Below are positions 8,141 to 18,151 of a stretch of 64,000 nucleotides of DNA, piece after piece (positions within the stretch are counted from its first letter, which is position 1; every line of letters begins with the position of its first letter). The position numbers and the translations under genes were made by a program. Origin of the DNA: Paracoccus sp. PAMC 22219 (GTDB taxonomy: Bacteria > Pseudomonadota > Alphaproteobacteria > Rhodobacterales > Rhodobacteraceae). Below the pieces are notes generated by a model that saw only the letters and a program-made list of their open reading frames with translations, did no database searches and had not been told where the DNA came from. The DNA lies in assembly GCF_000787695.1 (NCBI RefSeq), contig NZ_BBPH01000021.1:1-64000 (forward strand). Direction: 5' to 3'.

Positions 8141-9412
8141 ATGACCGAAGAACGCCTGAATCTGTCCGACCTCAAGGCAAAAAGCCCCGCCGACCTGCTG
8201 TCGATGGCCGAGGAATGGGAGATCGAGAACGCCTCGACCATGCGCAAGGGCGAGATGATGTTCTCGATCCTGAAGGAGCATGCGGAAGAGGGCTGGGAAA
8301 TCGGTGGCGGCGGCGTGCTGGAGGTCGTCCAGGACGGCTTCGGCTTCCTGCGGTCGACCGAGGCGAACTATCTGCCCGGACCGGACGACATCTACGTCAG
8401 CCCTGACATGATCCGGCAGCATTCGCTGCGCACCGGCGACACGGTCGATGGCGTCATCCGCGCACCGGGCGACAACGAGCGCTACTTTGCGCTGACCAAG
8501 GTCGAGACGATCAACTTCGAGGATCCGGAGAAGGCTCGTCACAAGGTTGCATTCGACAACCTGACGCCGCTGTACCCTGACGAGCGCCTGAACATGGAGC
8601 TTGAGGATCCGACGACCAAGGACCGCAGCGCGCGGATCATCGACCTGGTCGCGCCGATCGGCAAGGGCCAGCGGTCGCTGATCGTGGCACCGCCGCGGAC
8701 CGGCAAGACGGTCCTGTTGCAGAACATCGCGCATTCGATCGAGAAGAATCACCCGGAATGCTATCTGATCGTCCTGCTGATCGACGAGCGTCCCGAGGAA
8801 GTCACTGACATGCAGCGCAGCGTGCGCGGCGAGGTTGTGTCGTCAACCTTTGACGAACCGGCCAGCCGTCACGTGGCCGTGTCCGAGATGGTCATCGAAA
8901 AGGCCAAGCGTCTGGTCGAGCACAAACGAGATGTTGTGATTCTTCTGGATTCGATCACAAGACTTGGTAGGGCGTTCAACACTGTTGTCCCAAGCTCGGG
9001 CAAGGTGCTGACCGGCGGCGTCGATGCGAATGCGTTGCAGCGCCCCAAGCGCTTCTTCGGCGCAGCGCGCAATATCGAAGAGGGCGGCAGCCTCACCATC
9101 ATCGCGACAGCGCTGATCGATACCGGGTCGCGCATGGACGAGGTGATCTTCGAGGAGTTCAAGGGCACCGGTAACAGCGAGATCGTGCTGGACCGCAAGG
9201 TTGCCGACAAGCGCGTCTTCCCGGCGATGGACATCCTGAAGTCCGGCACCCGGAAAGAGGAACTTCTGGTCGACAGCAAGGACCTGCAGAAGACCTATCT
9301 GCTGCGTAGGATCCTGAACCCGATGGGCACCACCGATGCGGTGGAATTCCTGATCTCGAAAATGAAACAGACCAAGAGCAACGCCGAGTTCTTCGACTCG
9401 ATGAACGCCTGA
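8141..9412 (+). CDS. rho: Transcription termination factor Rho
   Basis: 423 residues, the usual length. It is a hexameric RNA-dependent ATPase that terminates transcription. Visible are the N-terminal Rho_N region, the cold-shock-like primary RNA-binding site with DGFGFLRS near 65-72, the P-loop APPRTGKT at 183-190, the [16 protein letters not shown] Walker B/R-loop region and the secondary RNA-binding Q-loop region [15 protein letters not shown]. The C-terminal end [15 protein letters not shown] is typical. The ATG follows a leader with its own promoter. Confidence 0.98.
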   Translation: MTEERLNLSDLKAKSPADLLSMAEEWEIENASTMRKGEMMFSILKEHAEEGWEIGGGGVLEVVQDGFGFLRSTEANYLPGPDDIYVSPDMIRQHSLRTGDTVDGVIRAPGDNERYFALTKVETINFEDPEKARHKVAFDNLTPLYPDERLNMELEDPTTKDRSARIIDLVAPIGKGQRSLIVAPPRTGKTVLLQNIAHSIEKNHPECYLIVLLIDERPEEVTDMQRSVRGEVVSSTFDEPASRHVAVSEMVIEKAKRLVEHKRDVVILLDSITRLGRAFNTVVPSSGKVLTGGVDANALQRPKRFFGAARNIEEGGSLTIIATALIDTGSRMDEVIFEEFKGTGNSEIVLDRKVADKRVFPAMDILKSGTRKEELLVDSKDLQKTYLLRRILNPMGTTDAVEFLISKMKQTKSNAEFFDSMNA

Positions 9413-9422
9413 CGAGGCAGCC

Positions 9423-10685
9423 ATGGACCTGATCTTTGCGGAAGCCACCCCGCCGGCGGGGGGGAGTTGCCGTCATTCGTCTGAGCGGCGAAGGTGCGCG
9501 GCATGCCGCTGAGCGCCTTGTCGGGGAAATGCCAACGGCCCGCCACGCGTACTTCCGGACCTTGGCTGATAACGAAGAACCCATCGACCAGGTTCTGGCG
9601 ATGTGGTTTCCCAAGGGACAAAGCTTTACCGGAGAAGAAGTGGCCGAACTGCACCTGCATGGTGCACCCGTCATTGTGCGTCGCGTTGGTTCTGCATTGT
9701 TGAGCATGGGGGCGCGGCCGGCGGAAGCAGGCGAATTCACGCGCCGGGCGTTTCTGAACGGCCGTATGGATCTTGCGGAGATCGAGGGTCTTGGCGATCT
9801 TCTGGCTGCCGAAACGGAAGCGCAGCGCAAGCTGGCGCTGCGTACAACCAGCGGTGAGTTAGCTCGGAAAGCGGAGGCCTGGCGTGGCTGCTGATCGAAG
9901 CAGGAGCATTGGTCGAGGTCAGCGTCGATTTCGCCGATGAGGATGTTCCGCATGACATTCCTGACCGCGTGTTCGATGCCGTTGCGGAGCTGCGGTTGGC
10001 ACTGCAAGCGGAGTTGGATGGGTTTTCGTCTGCGGAACGCATTCGCCTAGGGTTCGAGGTGGCGATCATCGGACCTCCGAACGCCGGAAAATCGAGCCTC
10101 CTGAACAGATTGGCGAAACGCGACGTCGCTATCGTATCTGATCGCGCTGGAACGACACGCGATGTGATCGAATTGCAATATGATCTGAATGGCTTGGCAG
10201 TTAGCTTTCTGGATACGGCGGGTCTTCGAGAGGCAGCTGACGAAATTGAGGAGATCGGCATTGGCCGCGCGTTTGAGCGGGCCAGATGTGCTGATCTTCG
10301 AATTCATTTGTCGGACGATGCGACGGCTGTCAAAGACCTGTGGCAGGATGGCGACATCGTTGTTTCAGGTCATGCTGATCTTGGTCGCGTCGGATCTAGT
10401 CTGGCCATCTCTGCAGTGACCGGGCAGGGTATCGGCGAATTGTTGGACGCGGTCGCGGGCGCTCTGTCACACCGGGTATCATCTGCCGGGCTGATTAGCC
10501 ACGAACGGCAACGGGCGGAACTCATCGATGCAGTGGCGGCATTGGATGGCATTGAAGGTCTGCCCGGAGAGCTTGTCGCCGAAAAGCTAAGGATGGCAAA
10601 CGGATCTTTGGACCGGCTTCTTGGCAGAATCGGCGCGGATGACTATCTTGATCTGATCTTCTCATCCTTTTGCATCGGTAAGTGA
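9423..10685 (+). CDS. mnmE: tRNA modification GTPase MnmE (two frame breaks as read)
   Basis: With MnmG it installs the 5-carboxymethylaminomethyl group on wobble uridines. It starts at ATG 9423 ([11 protein letters not shown]), 10 bases after rho. The N-terminal tetrahydrofolate-binding domain, the G domain (P-loop [12 protein letters not shown], switch DTAGLREA) and the C-terminal FCIGK with its functional Cys are all present. The frame breaks at 9452-9464, in a G-rich run where GRGGVAV is expected, and again at about 9884, where one missing G in gcg(g)tggctg rejoins AEAWR to WLLIEAG. Repaired length is about 420 residues. Both breaks lie at G-rich stretches and are probably sequencing errors. 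It overlaps mnmG by 4 bases. Confidence 0.92.
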
Positions 10686-12556
10686 GGCTGTTTCACGTGA
10701 AACATTATGACGTAGCGGTGATCGGCGCTGGACATGCCGGTCTGGAGGCGGCAACGGCCGCAGCCCGCCTTGGCGCGAGCGTCGCCTTGGTCACCATGCG
10801 TCAGGAGGATATCGGAACACTCTCCTGCAATCCGGCCATTGGTGGGCTTGGTAAGGGCCATCTGGTCCGTGAGATCGACGCAATGGACGGTGTCATGGGC
10901 CGCCTGGCTGACCAAGCCGGTATTCAGTTCAGGCTGCTGAACCGTCGTAAGGGACCTGCCGTGCACGGACCTCGGGCACAGATGGATCGTGGTCTCTATC
11001 GCGCAGCGGCGTGGTCACTGGTATCCAAGTACAAGGGCATTGATATTGTTTTTGGGGAGGTTACTGACCTTCTTGGTGACACACGAAGAGTCAATGGGCT
11101 GCGTTTGGGTGACGGCACGAAGGTTCCTGCTCAGTGCGTGATCCTGACCAGTGGAACCTTTCTGAACGGGACAATACATGTAGGTGATGTTAGCCGGCCA
11201 GCCGGTCGGTGGGGCGATAAAGCTGCGAATCGTCTGGGGGATAGTCTTTCCAAATTCGATCTTCCGCGCGGTCGCCTGAAAACGGGCACGCCACCCAGAT
11301 TGAAAAAGTCCTCAATCGCATGGGAATCCCTAGAGGCGCAGCCAGGTGACGAGGTTCCGGTAACGTTTTCCTATCTTCCGGCAGGCCGACTGGCGCAGCA
11401 GATAGAGTGCAGGATCACCCATACGAACGAAACGACGCACAAGATTATTCGTGACAACATCATGAAATCTGCAATGTATGGAGGGCATATTAGCGGCCGT
11501 GGTCCGCGGTATTGCCCCTCTATCGAGGACAAGGTTATTCGATTTGCGGACAAAAGTTCGCATCAAATCTTCCTCGAACCGGAGGGTGTCGATAGTGATA
11601 TCATATATCCCAACGGAATCTCGACGTCGCTCCCGGAAGCAGTGCAATTGGACTATGTACGGTCCATTCGCGGTTTGGAGAATGCTGAAATCACTCAGCC
11701 TGGCTATGCCGTAGAGTACGACTACATTGATCCTACCGCACTCGATGCAACTTTGGCAGTGAAGTCAGTTTCCGGACTGTTCCTTGCTGGCCAGATTAAT
11801 GGCACGACGGGATACGAAGAAGCGGCTGCTCAGGGATTGGTTGCTGGATTGAACGCCGCCTGTGCAGCGCTTGAAAGACCATCGGTTACCTTTAGCCGAG
11901 CAGAAAGTTACATCGGCGTGATGATCGATGACCTTGTCTCTCGTGGTGTTACAGAACCATATCGGATGTTTACGTCCCGCGCGGAATTCCGACTCTCGCT
12001 CAGAGCAGATAACGCGGACCAGCGACTTACCCCAATTGCAGTGGCATTGGGGTGCGCTTCGAATGAGCGAATAGAGGCATTTGAGTTGCGCCAAACTGCT
12101 TATGCGAAGGCACGCAGCACGACTGAGAAAATTCTTCTTTCGCCTTCGCAGCTTTTGCGTGCTGGGTTCAATGTTACGCAGGACGGACAAAGAAAGTCTG
12201 TCTTCAGTCTTCTCGGTCAAGCCGATATTGATACCAACAAACTTGCTGAGATTGTTACTGAGCTGAAAGATATCTCTTCTGTAACACTTTCTCAGCTGGA
12301 AACCGACGCGCTGTATAGCCAATATACTGAACGCCAAGCTCGTGATGCTGCCGCATTGAAAGATAGTGAGCAAGTGGTACTTGACCCGCACTTGAATTAC
12401 AGAACGCTCGGCGGTCTTTCCACCGAACTAAAGGCCAAGTTGTCGGCTGTTCGTCCGCGCAATGTGGCGGAGGCGGCTAAGATCGAAGGTGTGACCCCTG
12501 CGGCCTTGACGCTTTTGATAGCGGCATCCCGGTCGAAAAAGGTCGACGTTGCATGA
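10682..12556 (+). CDS. mnmG: tRNA uridine-5-carboxymethylaminomethyl modification enzyme MnmG (GidA)
   Basis: 624 residues. FAD-dependent partner of MnmE in wobble-uridine modification. The N-terminal dinucleotide-binding motif is [12 protein letters not shown], followed by [21 protein letters not shown], the catalytic-Cys motif [10 protein letters not shown] and surroundings, [14 protein letters not shown], and [12 protein letters not shown] at the end of the FAD domain. The start GTG at 10682 overlaps the mnmE stop; a GTG at 10694 (MKHYDVAV) is an alternative. A perfect parS site lies inside its first codons. Base composition is clearly more AT-rich than in genes outside 9.6-14 kb. Confidence 0.96.
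   Translation: MRLFHVKHYDVAVIGAGHAGLEAATAAARLGASVALVTMRQEDIGTLSCNPAIGGLGKGHLVREIDAMDGVMGRLADQAGIQFRLLNRRKGPAVHGPRAQMDRGLYRAAAWSLVSKYKGIDIVFGEVTDLLGDTRRVNGLRLGDGTKVPAQCVILTSGTFLNGTIHVGDVSRPAGRWGDKAANRLGDSLSKFDLPRGRLKTGTPPRLKKSSIAWESLEAQPGDEVPVTFSYLPAGRLAQQIECRITHTNETTHKIIRDNIMKSAMYGGHISGRGPRYCPSIEDKVIRFADKSSHQIFLEPEGVDSDIIYPNGISTSLPEAVQLDYVRSIRGLENAEITQPGYAVEYDYIDPTALDATLAVKSVSGLFLAGQINGTTGYEEAAAQGLVAGLNAACAALERPSVTFSRAESYIGVMIDDLVSRGVTEPYRMFTSRAEFRLSLRADNADQRLTPIAVALGCASNERIEAFELRQTAYAKARSTTEKILLSPSQLLRAGFNVTQDGQRKSVFSLLGQADIDTNKLAEIVTELKDISSVTLSQLETDALYSQYTERQARDAAALKDSEQVVLDPHLNYRTLGGLSTELKAKLSAVRPRNVAEAAKIEGVTPAALTLLIAASRSKKVDVA
10689..10704. promoter_or_regulatory. parS centromere site 1
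   Basis: TGTTTCACGTGAAACA is a perfect 16-bp palindrome identical to the consensus ParB-binding site. It lies within the first codons of mnmG and encodes part of LFHVKH. With parA/parB 2.4-4 kb downstream it is very likely a ParB loading site for chromosome segregation. Confidence 0.95.
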
Positions 12557-13143
12557 TGGATGTTTCACGTGAAACACTTGAGAAACTTTCAAGTTACCAA
12601 TCGTTGGTCGAGAAATGGAATACAAAGATAAATCTTGTATCCCCGACAACGATACCTCACTTTGCATCTCGGCACGTTGCTGATAGCGTTCAGATCCTCG
12701 ACCATCTTGACGATTTATCGGGCCACTGGGCTGACCTTGGTAGTGGGGGTGGACTTCCAGGAGTTGTCGTCGCAATCATGGCCGGAGACGAATTGAAGGT
12801 AACTCTGGTCGAAAGTGACCTAAGAAAGTCTGCGTTCTTGCGGACTGTAATACGCGAATTGTCATTGCATAATACGTCCGTGATTTCCGAGCGTATTGAG
12901 CAGCTACAGCCGCTAGAAGCCAACTATATTTCCGCGCGCGCATTAGCGCCACTTTCCGTTCTTTTGTCCATGGTGGACAGGCATATGCTCTCAGATGGCA
13001 CAGCCCTGCTGATGAAAGGACGTGCGTGGGAGAGTGAATGTGCGGACGCTCGAAAACATTGGCAATTTGATCTCCGCAGCTTTCAAAGTAAAACCGACCC
13101 AGAAGCGGCCATTCTGAAAATCAGCGGAGTCTCGCATGCCTGA
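12553..13143 (+). CDS. rsmG: 16S rRNA (guanine527-N7)-methyltransferase RsmG (GidB)
   Basis: 196 residues. SAM-dependent methylation of G527 in 16S rRNA. It begins [12 protein letters not shown] (the VSRET segment is encoded by the parS site), continues WNTKINLVS and HVADSVQIL, and has the SAM-binding motif [16 protein letters not shown] near 79-94 with the following [12 protein letters not shown]. The start ATG overlaps the mnmG stop by 4 bases and its end overlaps parA by 8 bases, forming the conserved mnmE-mnmG-rsmG-parA-parB string. It shares the AT-rich base composition of mnmG. Confidence 0.95.
   Translation: MMDVSRETLEKLSSYQSLVEKWNTKINLVSPTTIPHFASRHVADSVQILDHLDDLSGHWADLGSGGGLPGVVVAIMAGDELKVTLVESDLRKSAFLRTVIRELSLHNTSVISERIEQLQPLEANYISARALAPLSVLLSMVDRHMLSDGTALLMKGRAWESECADARKHWQFDLRSFQSKTDPEAAILKISGVSHA
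12561..12576. promoter_or_regulatory. parS centromere site 2
   Basis: A second perfect TGTTTCACGTGAAACA, inside the first codons of rsmG (encoding VSRET) and 1.87 kb from the first site. The pair flanks mnmG and lies within 600 bases of parA. Confidence 0.95.
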
Positions 13144-13921
13144 CCAACACATTGTGGCAATCGCAAACCAGAAGGGTGGCGTTGGTAAAACCACGACTGC
13201 TGTAAATCTGGGCGCGGCTTTGGCCGAAGCTGGTTATCCGACTATCCTCATTGATCTGGATCCCCAGGGAAACGCCTCTACAGGGCTGGGAATCACGGCG
13301 GATAAACGCGACTACACAGTCTACGATCTTTTGACTGGCGAGACTGATCTCATGTCGGCGGCTGTGGCGACATCCTTGCCTAATCTCAGGGTTGTTCCAT
13401 CAACGTCGGATCTGGCATCTGCCGATGTGCAGCTGGCCCAAGTTGCAGATCGCACCAAGCTGCTGGAGAAGCAGTTGGCTGCTGCGCCTGCGGGAACGAT
13501 TGTGCTGATCGATTGCCCTCCGGCGCTTGGTCTGCTGACGGTCAATGCCATGGTTGCGGCGTCCAGTGTGCTCGTTCCGTTGCAAGCGGAGTTCTACGCG
13601 TTGGAGGGGTTGTCGCAACTGCTCGGAACGGTCAAACAGGTCAGACAAGGGGCCAACCCAAGGCTCCGGATCAACGGCATTCTGCTGACGATGTCAGATT
13701 ACCGCAATAACCTGTCCCAGCAGGTTGAGGCGGATGCACGCGAAACCCTAGGTGATCTTGTATATCCCACGGTAATTCCCCGGAATGTTCGGGTATCTGA
13801 GGCACCGTCCCATGCGCAGCCCGTACTTGTTTACGATCCTACCTCCAAGGGCAGTATCGCCTACCGTCAATTCGCGGCCGAATTCACGGCACGCCTGAAA
13901 CTGATCCCGGAGATTGCGTGA
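13136..13921 (+). CDS. parA: Chromosome partitioning ATPase ParA
   Basis: 261 residues. Walker-type ATPase that forms a gradient on the nucleoid and moves ParB-parS complexes. The deviant Walker A KGGVGKTT lies at residues 13-20, Walker A' ILIDLDPQGNAS at about 37-48 and Walker B VLIDCPP near 123-129. The VRVSEAPS motif near the C-terminus is typical of chromosomal ParA/Soj. It overlaps rsmG by 8 bases and parB follows immediately. Confidence 0.97.
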   Translation: MPDQHIVAIANQKGGVGKTTTAVNLGAALAEAGYPTILIDLDPQGNASTGLGITADKRDYTVYDLLTGETDLMSAAVATSLPNLRVVPSTSDLASADVQLAQVADRTKLLEKQLAAAPAGTIVLIDCPPALGLLTVNAMVAASSVLVPLQAEFYALEGLSQLLGTVKQVRQGANPRLRINGILLTMSDYRNNLSQQVEADARETLGDLVYPTVIPRNVRVSEAPSHAQPVLVYDPTSKGSIAYRQFAAEFTARLKLIPEIA

Positions 13922-14814
13922 TGTCGGACAACAAGATTGCAAAACGGGGCCTCGGACGAGGTCTTTCGGCATTGATGGCGGACATGGATCTCGGGGACAA
14001 TCCGCCTGCAGCCCCGACACGGGATCGGATGATGATCCCGATCGAGCAAATTACAGCAAACCCCGATCAGCCGCGCCGCAGCTTTGATCCCGATGCCCTG
14101 CAGGAACTTGCCGCGTCACTGCGTCAACGGGGTGTTCTTCAGCCGCTGATCGTTCGTCCGCACCCCCAGGACAAAGAATTGTTTCAGATCGTCGCTGGTG
14201 AGCGGCGCTGGCGCGCCGGTCAGATGGCGCAGTTGCACGAAATGCCGGCCATCATCCGTGAAATGTCGGACACCGAGGTTCTGGAAGTCGCCATCATCGA
14301 AAACATCCAGCGCGCCGACCTCAATGCCATCGAGGAGGCGGCATCGTTTCGCCAACTGATGGATCGGTTCGGCCACACGCAGGAAAAGCTGGCCGAAGCG
14401 TTGAACAAAAGCCGCAGCCATATTGCCAACCTGCTCAGGCTCCTGTCACTCCCCGATTCAGTGCAGGACATGGTCAAGGACGGCAAGCTCAGCGCCGGTC
14501 ATGCCCGGGCGTTGATCACGGCGCCCAATGCGGCACAGCTTGCGCGCCGGGTCAGTGAAAAGGGCCTTTCGGTGCGCGATACCGAAGAGATGGTCCGCAA
14601 GCTCTCGCAGACCGATGGTGAAAAGCCGCGAAAGGGTTCGCGGACCCTTGCCAAGGATGCCGACACCAAGGCTCTGGAAGCTGATTTGGGGGCGCATCTC
14701 AAGATGCGGGTACAGATTTCGCATGCTGGAACGGACGGGGGTCAACTGACGATCACCTATCGTGATCTGGACCAGTTGGACGAGCTTTGTCAGCTTCTGG
14801 GCGGGAACCGATAG
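13921..14814 (+). CDS. parB: Chromosome partitioning CTP-binding protein ParB
   Basis: About 297 residues. The N-terminal RGLGRGLSALMAD box interacts with ParA. The ParB/Srx CTP-binding core carries the conserved motifs GVLQPLIVRP, GERRWRAGQMA and ENIQRADLNAIEEA, followed by the helix-turn-helix QEKLAEALNKSRSHIANLLRLL that reads parS and a C-terminal dimerisation domain. The ATG at 13921 overlaps the parA stop; a GTG at 13918 would add one residue. A short gap follows before the convergent DUF454 gene. Confidence 0.97.
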   Translation: MSDNKIAKRGLGRGLSALMADMDLGDNPPAAPTRDRMMIPIEQITANPDQPRRSFDPDALQELAASLRQRGVLQPLIVRPHPQDKELFQIVAGERRWRAGQMAQLHEMPAIIREMSDTEVLEVAIIENIQRADLNAIEEAASFRQLMDRFGHTQEKLAEALNKSRSHIANLLRLLSLPDSVQDMVKDGKLSAGHARALITAPNAAQLARRVSEKGLSVRDTEEMVRKLSQTDGEKPRKGSRTLAKDADTKALEADLGAHLKMRVQISHAGTDGGQLTITYRDLDQLDELCQLLGGNR

Positions 14815-14856
14815 GCACATCTAGTGCCAACTAGGGTCAGAACCACTATATCTTGG

Positions 14857-15213
14857 TTATCGGCTAGGACGCGTGACCAGAAACACAGCGACCAAACCAC
14901 ACACGCCCGCCTGTGTGCCGACCACCCATAGCGGCATCCCGACCCACCACGATATCCCCACGCCGGATGTCATCGCAGTGATGGCCCAGACCTTCGCCAG
15001 CGGCCCGACAACCCCACGCTCCTGCCAGGCACGCACGGGGGGGCCATAGGTCGGGTGATCCAAGATGCGCCGTTCCAGCGCCGGAGAGGACCGTGCGAAG
15101 GCCCAAGCCGCAACCAGCAGGAAGGGAACGGTCGGCACCACGGGCAAGGCGACGCCGACGATCCCGAACAGGGCGAACAGCCAGCCGATCATCAGCCAGA
15201 TCCTGCGCCGCAT
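14857..15213 (-). CDS. DUF454 (YbaN) family small membrane protein
   Basis: 118 residues with hydrophobic segments IWLMIGWLFALFGIVGVALPVVPTVPFLL at the N-terminus and two more near the C-terminus. The family signature GxxxPxxPTVPFLLxxxxxFxxxSP, here VVPTVPFLLVAAWAFARSSP, is present, followed by the HPTYGPPVRAWQERGVV segment. The function of the family is unknown. It lies 3 bases after hemW and is probably the last gene of the rph-rdgB-ridA-hemW operon. Confidence 0.85.
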   Translation of the reverse strand: MRRRIWLMIGWLFALFGIVGVALPVVPTVPFLLVAAWAFARSSPALERRILDHPTYGPPVRAWQERGVVGPLAKVWAITAMTSGVGISWWVGMPLWVVGTQAGVCGLVAVFLVTRPSR

Positions 15214-15216
15214 CTG

Positions 15217-16383
15217 TCAGGCCGCCAATTCGCGCAAGATCGCGTTCAGCACGGGTCGCCCTTGCCCGGTGGCTCGGATCCGGCCTTCGCTGCGTTCGAT
15301 CATTTCTAGGTCGATCAACGATTTCAGGGTGTCCTCGTCCAAATGCTGGCCAGAAATGCCCGCATAGCGGGCCTCGTCAAGACCCTCGGTCAGGCGCAGG
15401 GACATCAGCAGATACTCGGTCGCCTGTTCCGCGGCGGGAACCATGTCCCGCGGCATCTCCCCTGTTCCAGCCGACTCCACCGCCTGCAACCAAGCACCGG
15501 GCATGTGATGCGCTTCGGTCGCAACGCGACCGCCAGGCAGGGTCAGACGACCATGCGCGCCCGGACCGACGGCTGCCCAGTCCCCTTGGCGCCAATAGAC
15601 CAAGTTGTGGCGACTCTCTGCGCCGGGGCGGGCGTGGTTCGAAATCTCATAGCAGCCCATGCCGGCCGCGTCGCACAGGTCCTGCGTGTCGAAATACATG
15701 TCTGCGGACAGGTCGTCATCGGGCAAGTCGCGCAGCTTTCCGGCCGCAGCCCGCGCGCCAAAGGCCGTGCCCGGCTCGATCGTCAGCTGGTACAGCGACA
15801 GGTGATCCACCGCCATGGACAGCGCCTCGTGCAGCTCTGCCCGCCATGCGGCGCGATCCTGGCCCTGACGGGCATAGATCAGGTCAAAGCTGACCCTGTC
15901 GAACACGCTGCGGGCGACATCAAACGCCGTTCGGGCCTCGGCCACGGAGTGCATGCGGCCAAGCCGGTGCAGGTCGGTGTCGTTCAGCGCCTGGATGCCC
16001 ATCGACAGGCGGTTCACGCCGGCATCGGCAAAGCCGCGGAAGCGCCCCTTTTCGACGCTGGTCGGATTGGCCTCCAACGAGATCTCGATATCGTTGGCAA
16101 AGCCCCACCCGGCCTGTGCCGCGCGGATCACCGCATCGACCGTCTCTGGCAGCATCAGCGACGGCGTGCCGCCGCCAAAGAAGATGCTGCCCAGATGCCG
16201 GTCCGGCGTCTCGGCGGCCAAGCGGGCGATCTCCGACGACAGGGCATCGGCCCATCGGCGCTGATCAACATGGGCCACGACATGGCTGTTGAAATCGCAA
16301 TAGGGGCATTTGGCCGCGCAAAATGGCCAGTGGACGTACAGGCCGAACCCCCCGGCGCGCCAGTCCTCATCCGGAACCGTCAT
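15217..16383 (-). CDS. hemW: HemW-type radical SAM protein (coproporphyrinogen III oxidase-like, haem chaperone)
   Basis: 388 residues. The radical SAM cluster motif CX3CX2C appears as FCAAKCPYCDF near residues 23-33. FFGGGTPSLM, EANPTSVEKGRF and GVNRLSMGIQALND are family motifs. True coproporphyrinogen dehydrogenase (HemN) carries an extra N-terminal Cys in CX3CX2CXC. Here the motif ends CDF, so HemW, a haem-binding protein, is the better call. It overlaps the RidA-like gene by 4 bases. Confidence 0.92.
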   Translation of the reverse strand: MTVPDEDWRAGGFGLYVHWPFCAAKCPYCDFNSHVVAHVDQRRWADALSSEIARLAAETPDRHLGSIFFGGGTPSLMLPETVDAVIRAAQAGWGFANDIEISLEANPTSVEKGRFRGFADAGVNRLSMGIQALNDTDLHRLGRMHSVAEARTAFDVARSVFDRVSFDLIYARQGQDRAAWRAELHEALSMAVDHLSLYQLTIEPGTAFGARAAAGKLRDLPDDDLSADMYFDTQDLCDAAGMGCYEISNHARPGAESRHNLVYWRQGDWAAVGPGAHGRLTLPGGRVATEAHHMPGAWLQAVESAGTGEMPRDMVPAAEQATEYLLMSLRLTEGLDEARYAGISGQHLDEDTLKSLIDLEMIERSEGRIRATGQGRPVLNAILRELAA

Positions 16384-16754
16384 CCGCGAAACGCCGTGAC
16401 TTCGATCTCGACGCGCATTTCCGGGCGGATCAGGCCCGCCACAACCATCGTCGCGGCGGGCCGGATGTTGCCAAGCGCGTCTGACAGGGCAGGGGCTATC
16501 ACGTCGACCAGTGCGGCATCGGTGATCGTGTACTGCACCCGCACGATGTCGGCGGGCGCAAAGGCCGCCTGATCCAGCACGGAGAAGATCGTCGTGAAAC
16601 AGTTGCGCGCCTGCTGGCAGGCGTCGTTCGGCATGGTCATGTCGGCATAGTCATAGCCGGTCACACCCGACACGAAACACCAGTCGCCCTTGACCACGGC
16701 ACGGCTGTAGGCCAGCCGCGCCTCGAAGGGCGATCCGGTGGTCAGCCTATGCAA
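16380..16754 (-). CDS. RidA (YjgF/Rid)-family protein
   Basis: 124 residues of the Rid fold, including FEARLAYSRAVVKGDWCFVSGVTG, QQARNCFTTIFSVLDQAGF-like helices and the C-terminal MVVAGLIRPEMRVEIEVTAF. Archetypal RidA deaminates reactive enamine/imine intermediates using an Arg near position 105. Here RPEMRVEIE supplies Arg in the right region, so activity is plausible but not certain. It lies between rdgB and hemW with overlaps of 8 and 4 bases, so coupled expression is likely. Confidence 0.85.
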   Translation of the reverse strand: MHRLTTGSPFEARLAYSRAVVKGDWCFVSGVTGYDYADMTMPNDACQQARNCFTTIFSVLDQAAFAPADIVRVQYTITDAALVDVIAPALSDALGNIRPAATMVVAGLIRPEMRVEIEVTAFRG

Positions 16755-17355
16755 AGCAGGCCTCGATCATGCGCGCCACGGCGCGGGCGCGGTGGCTGAG
16801 GCTGTTCTTGGTCTTGGCGGGCATCTCACCCATGGTGACCGGGTGTCCGTCGGGCTGGAAGATCGGGTCATAGCCGTGACCCTCGGCACCGCGCGGCGGC
16901 CAGACGACCTGGCCGGGCAGGACGCCTTCGAACACCTCTTCGTGGCCGTCGGGCCACATCAGCACCAGCGTGCAGCGGAACTGCGCACGGCGCGGGGCAG
17001 GGGCGTCCACGGCCTCCAGCTCGCGCCACGTGCGCTCCATGGCCATGGCGAAATCGCGCCCTTGGGGCGTTTCGGCCCAATCCGCGGTCTGCACCCCGGG
17101 CGCACCGCCCAATGCATCGACGCAGATGCCGCTGTCGTCCGACAGGACGGGCAGGCCGGTCGCCTGCATGGCGGCGCGGGCCTTGATGCGGGCATTGCCG
17201 ACAAAGCTGTCCTCGGTCTCCGCAGGTTCGGACAGGCCCATCTGGGCCGCACCGACCACCTCGACGCCATAGGGGGACAGCAGCGCGCGCATCTCGTCCA
17301 GCTTGCCCGCGTTGTGGGTGGCGACCAGCAGGCGCTTGTCGGTGAACTGCCTCAT
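16747..17355 (-). CDS. rdgB: dITP/XTP pyrophosphatase (RdgB/HAM1)
   Basis: 202 residues. It hydrolyses non-canonical purine nucleoside triphosphates (dITP, XTP) to monophosphates, keeping them out of DNA and RNA. Visible motifs are [18 protein letters not shown] at the N-terminus, [33 protein letters not shown] and the C-terminal [11 protein letters not shown] with SHRARA. It overlaps rph by 4 bases; the rph-rdgB-hemW order is widely conserved in alphaproteobacteria. Confidence 0.96.
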   Translation of the reverse strand: MRQFTDKRLLVATHNAGKLDEMRALLSPYGVEVVGAAQMGLSEPAETEDSFVGNARIKARAAMQATGLPVLSDDSGICVDALGGAPGVQTADWAETPQGRDFAMAMERTWRELEAVDAPAPRRAQFRCTLVLMWPDGHEEVFEGVLPGQVVWPPRGAEGHGYDPIFQPDGHPVTMGEMPAKTKNSLSHRARAVARMIEACFA

Positions 17356-18065
17356 GCGACGGCGGCCTTCTGGGCTGCGACCAGATCGGCCATCCCGGCC
17401 TCGGCCAGGTCCAGCAGGCGGCCCATCTCGTCACGCGAGAAGGTCGCGCCCTCGGCCGACATCTGCACCTCGATCAGGCGACCCGCGCCGGTCAGCACAA
17501 AATTGCCGTCGGTCCCCGCCTCGCTGTCCTCGGCATAGTCCAGATCCAGCAGCGGCTGGCCTGCATAGATGCCGCAGCTGACCGCGGCCACGTGGTCCAG
17601 GATCGGGTCGCTGGAGATCGCGCCGGCCTTCAGCAGCTTGTTCACGGCCAGCCGCAGCGCGACCCAGCCCCCGGTGATCGACGCGCAGCGGGTGCCGCCA
17701 TCGGCCTGGATCACGTCGCAGTCGATGCTGATCTGGCGTTCGCCAAGCGCGCTGCGGTCGATGCCGGCGCGCAGGCTGCGCCCGATAAGCCGCTGGATTT
17801 CCTGCGTGCGGCCGGATTGCTTGCCCTGTGCGGCCTCGCGGCGGTTGCGCGTGTTCGTCGCGCGTGGCAGCATGCCGTACTCGGCCGTGACCCAGCCTAG
17901 GCCGGTGCCCTTCAGGAACCGCGGCGGATTGTCCTCGATGGTGGCGGTGCACAGGACATGCGTGTCGCCGCACTTGATCAGGCACGACCCCTCGGCGTGG
18001 CGCATCACCCCGGTTTCAATTGAAATCGGACGCATTTGGGCTAGATTCCGGCCGGACGGGCGCAT
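17352..18065 (-). CDS. rph: Ribonuclease PH
   Basis: 237 residues. Phosphate-dependent 3'-5' exoribonuclease that trims tRNA precursors. It begins [19 protein letters not shown]; the phosphate- and RNA-binding motifs [22 protein letters not shown] and [15 protein letters not shown] are intact, as is [18 protein letters not shown]. The ATG at 18063-18065 was chosen because the conserved RPSGR starts there. It is divergent from hrcA with an 86-base gap and heads the rph-rdgB-ridA-hemW operon. Confidence 0.97.
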   Translation of the reverse strand: MRPSGRNLAQMRPISIETGVMRHAEGSCLIKCGDTHVLCTATIEDNPPRFLKGTGLGWVTAEYGMLPRATNTRNRREAAQGKQSGRTQEIQRLIGRSLRAGIDRSALGERQISIDCDVIQADGGTRCASITGGWVALRLAVNKLLKAGAISSDPILDHVAAVSCGIYAGQPLLDLDYAEDSEAGTDGNFVLTGAGRLIEVQMSAEGATFSRDEMGRLLDLAEAGMADLVAAQKAAVA

Positions 18066-18151
18066 GACTGTTCCTTTTCGTGAAGTTAGGATGCCCATAC
18101 CGCCCGGGGGCACCATCACGCAACCCCACCGGGGGTCACAAGACAGGGCGC

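Noticed and set aside
18066-18151. CIRCE operator upstream of hrcA
   Set aside because: No TTAGCACTC-N9-GAGTGCTAA-like dyad can be found in the gap.
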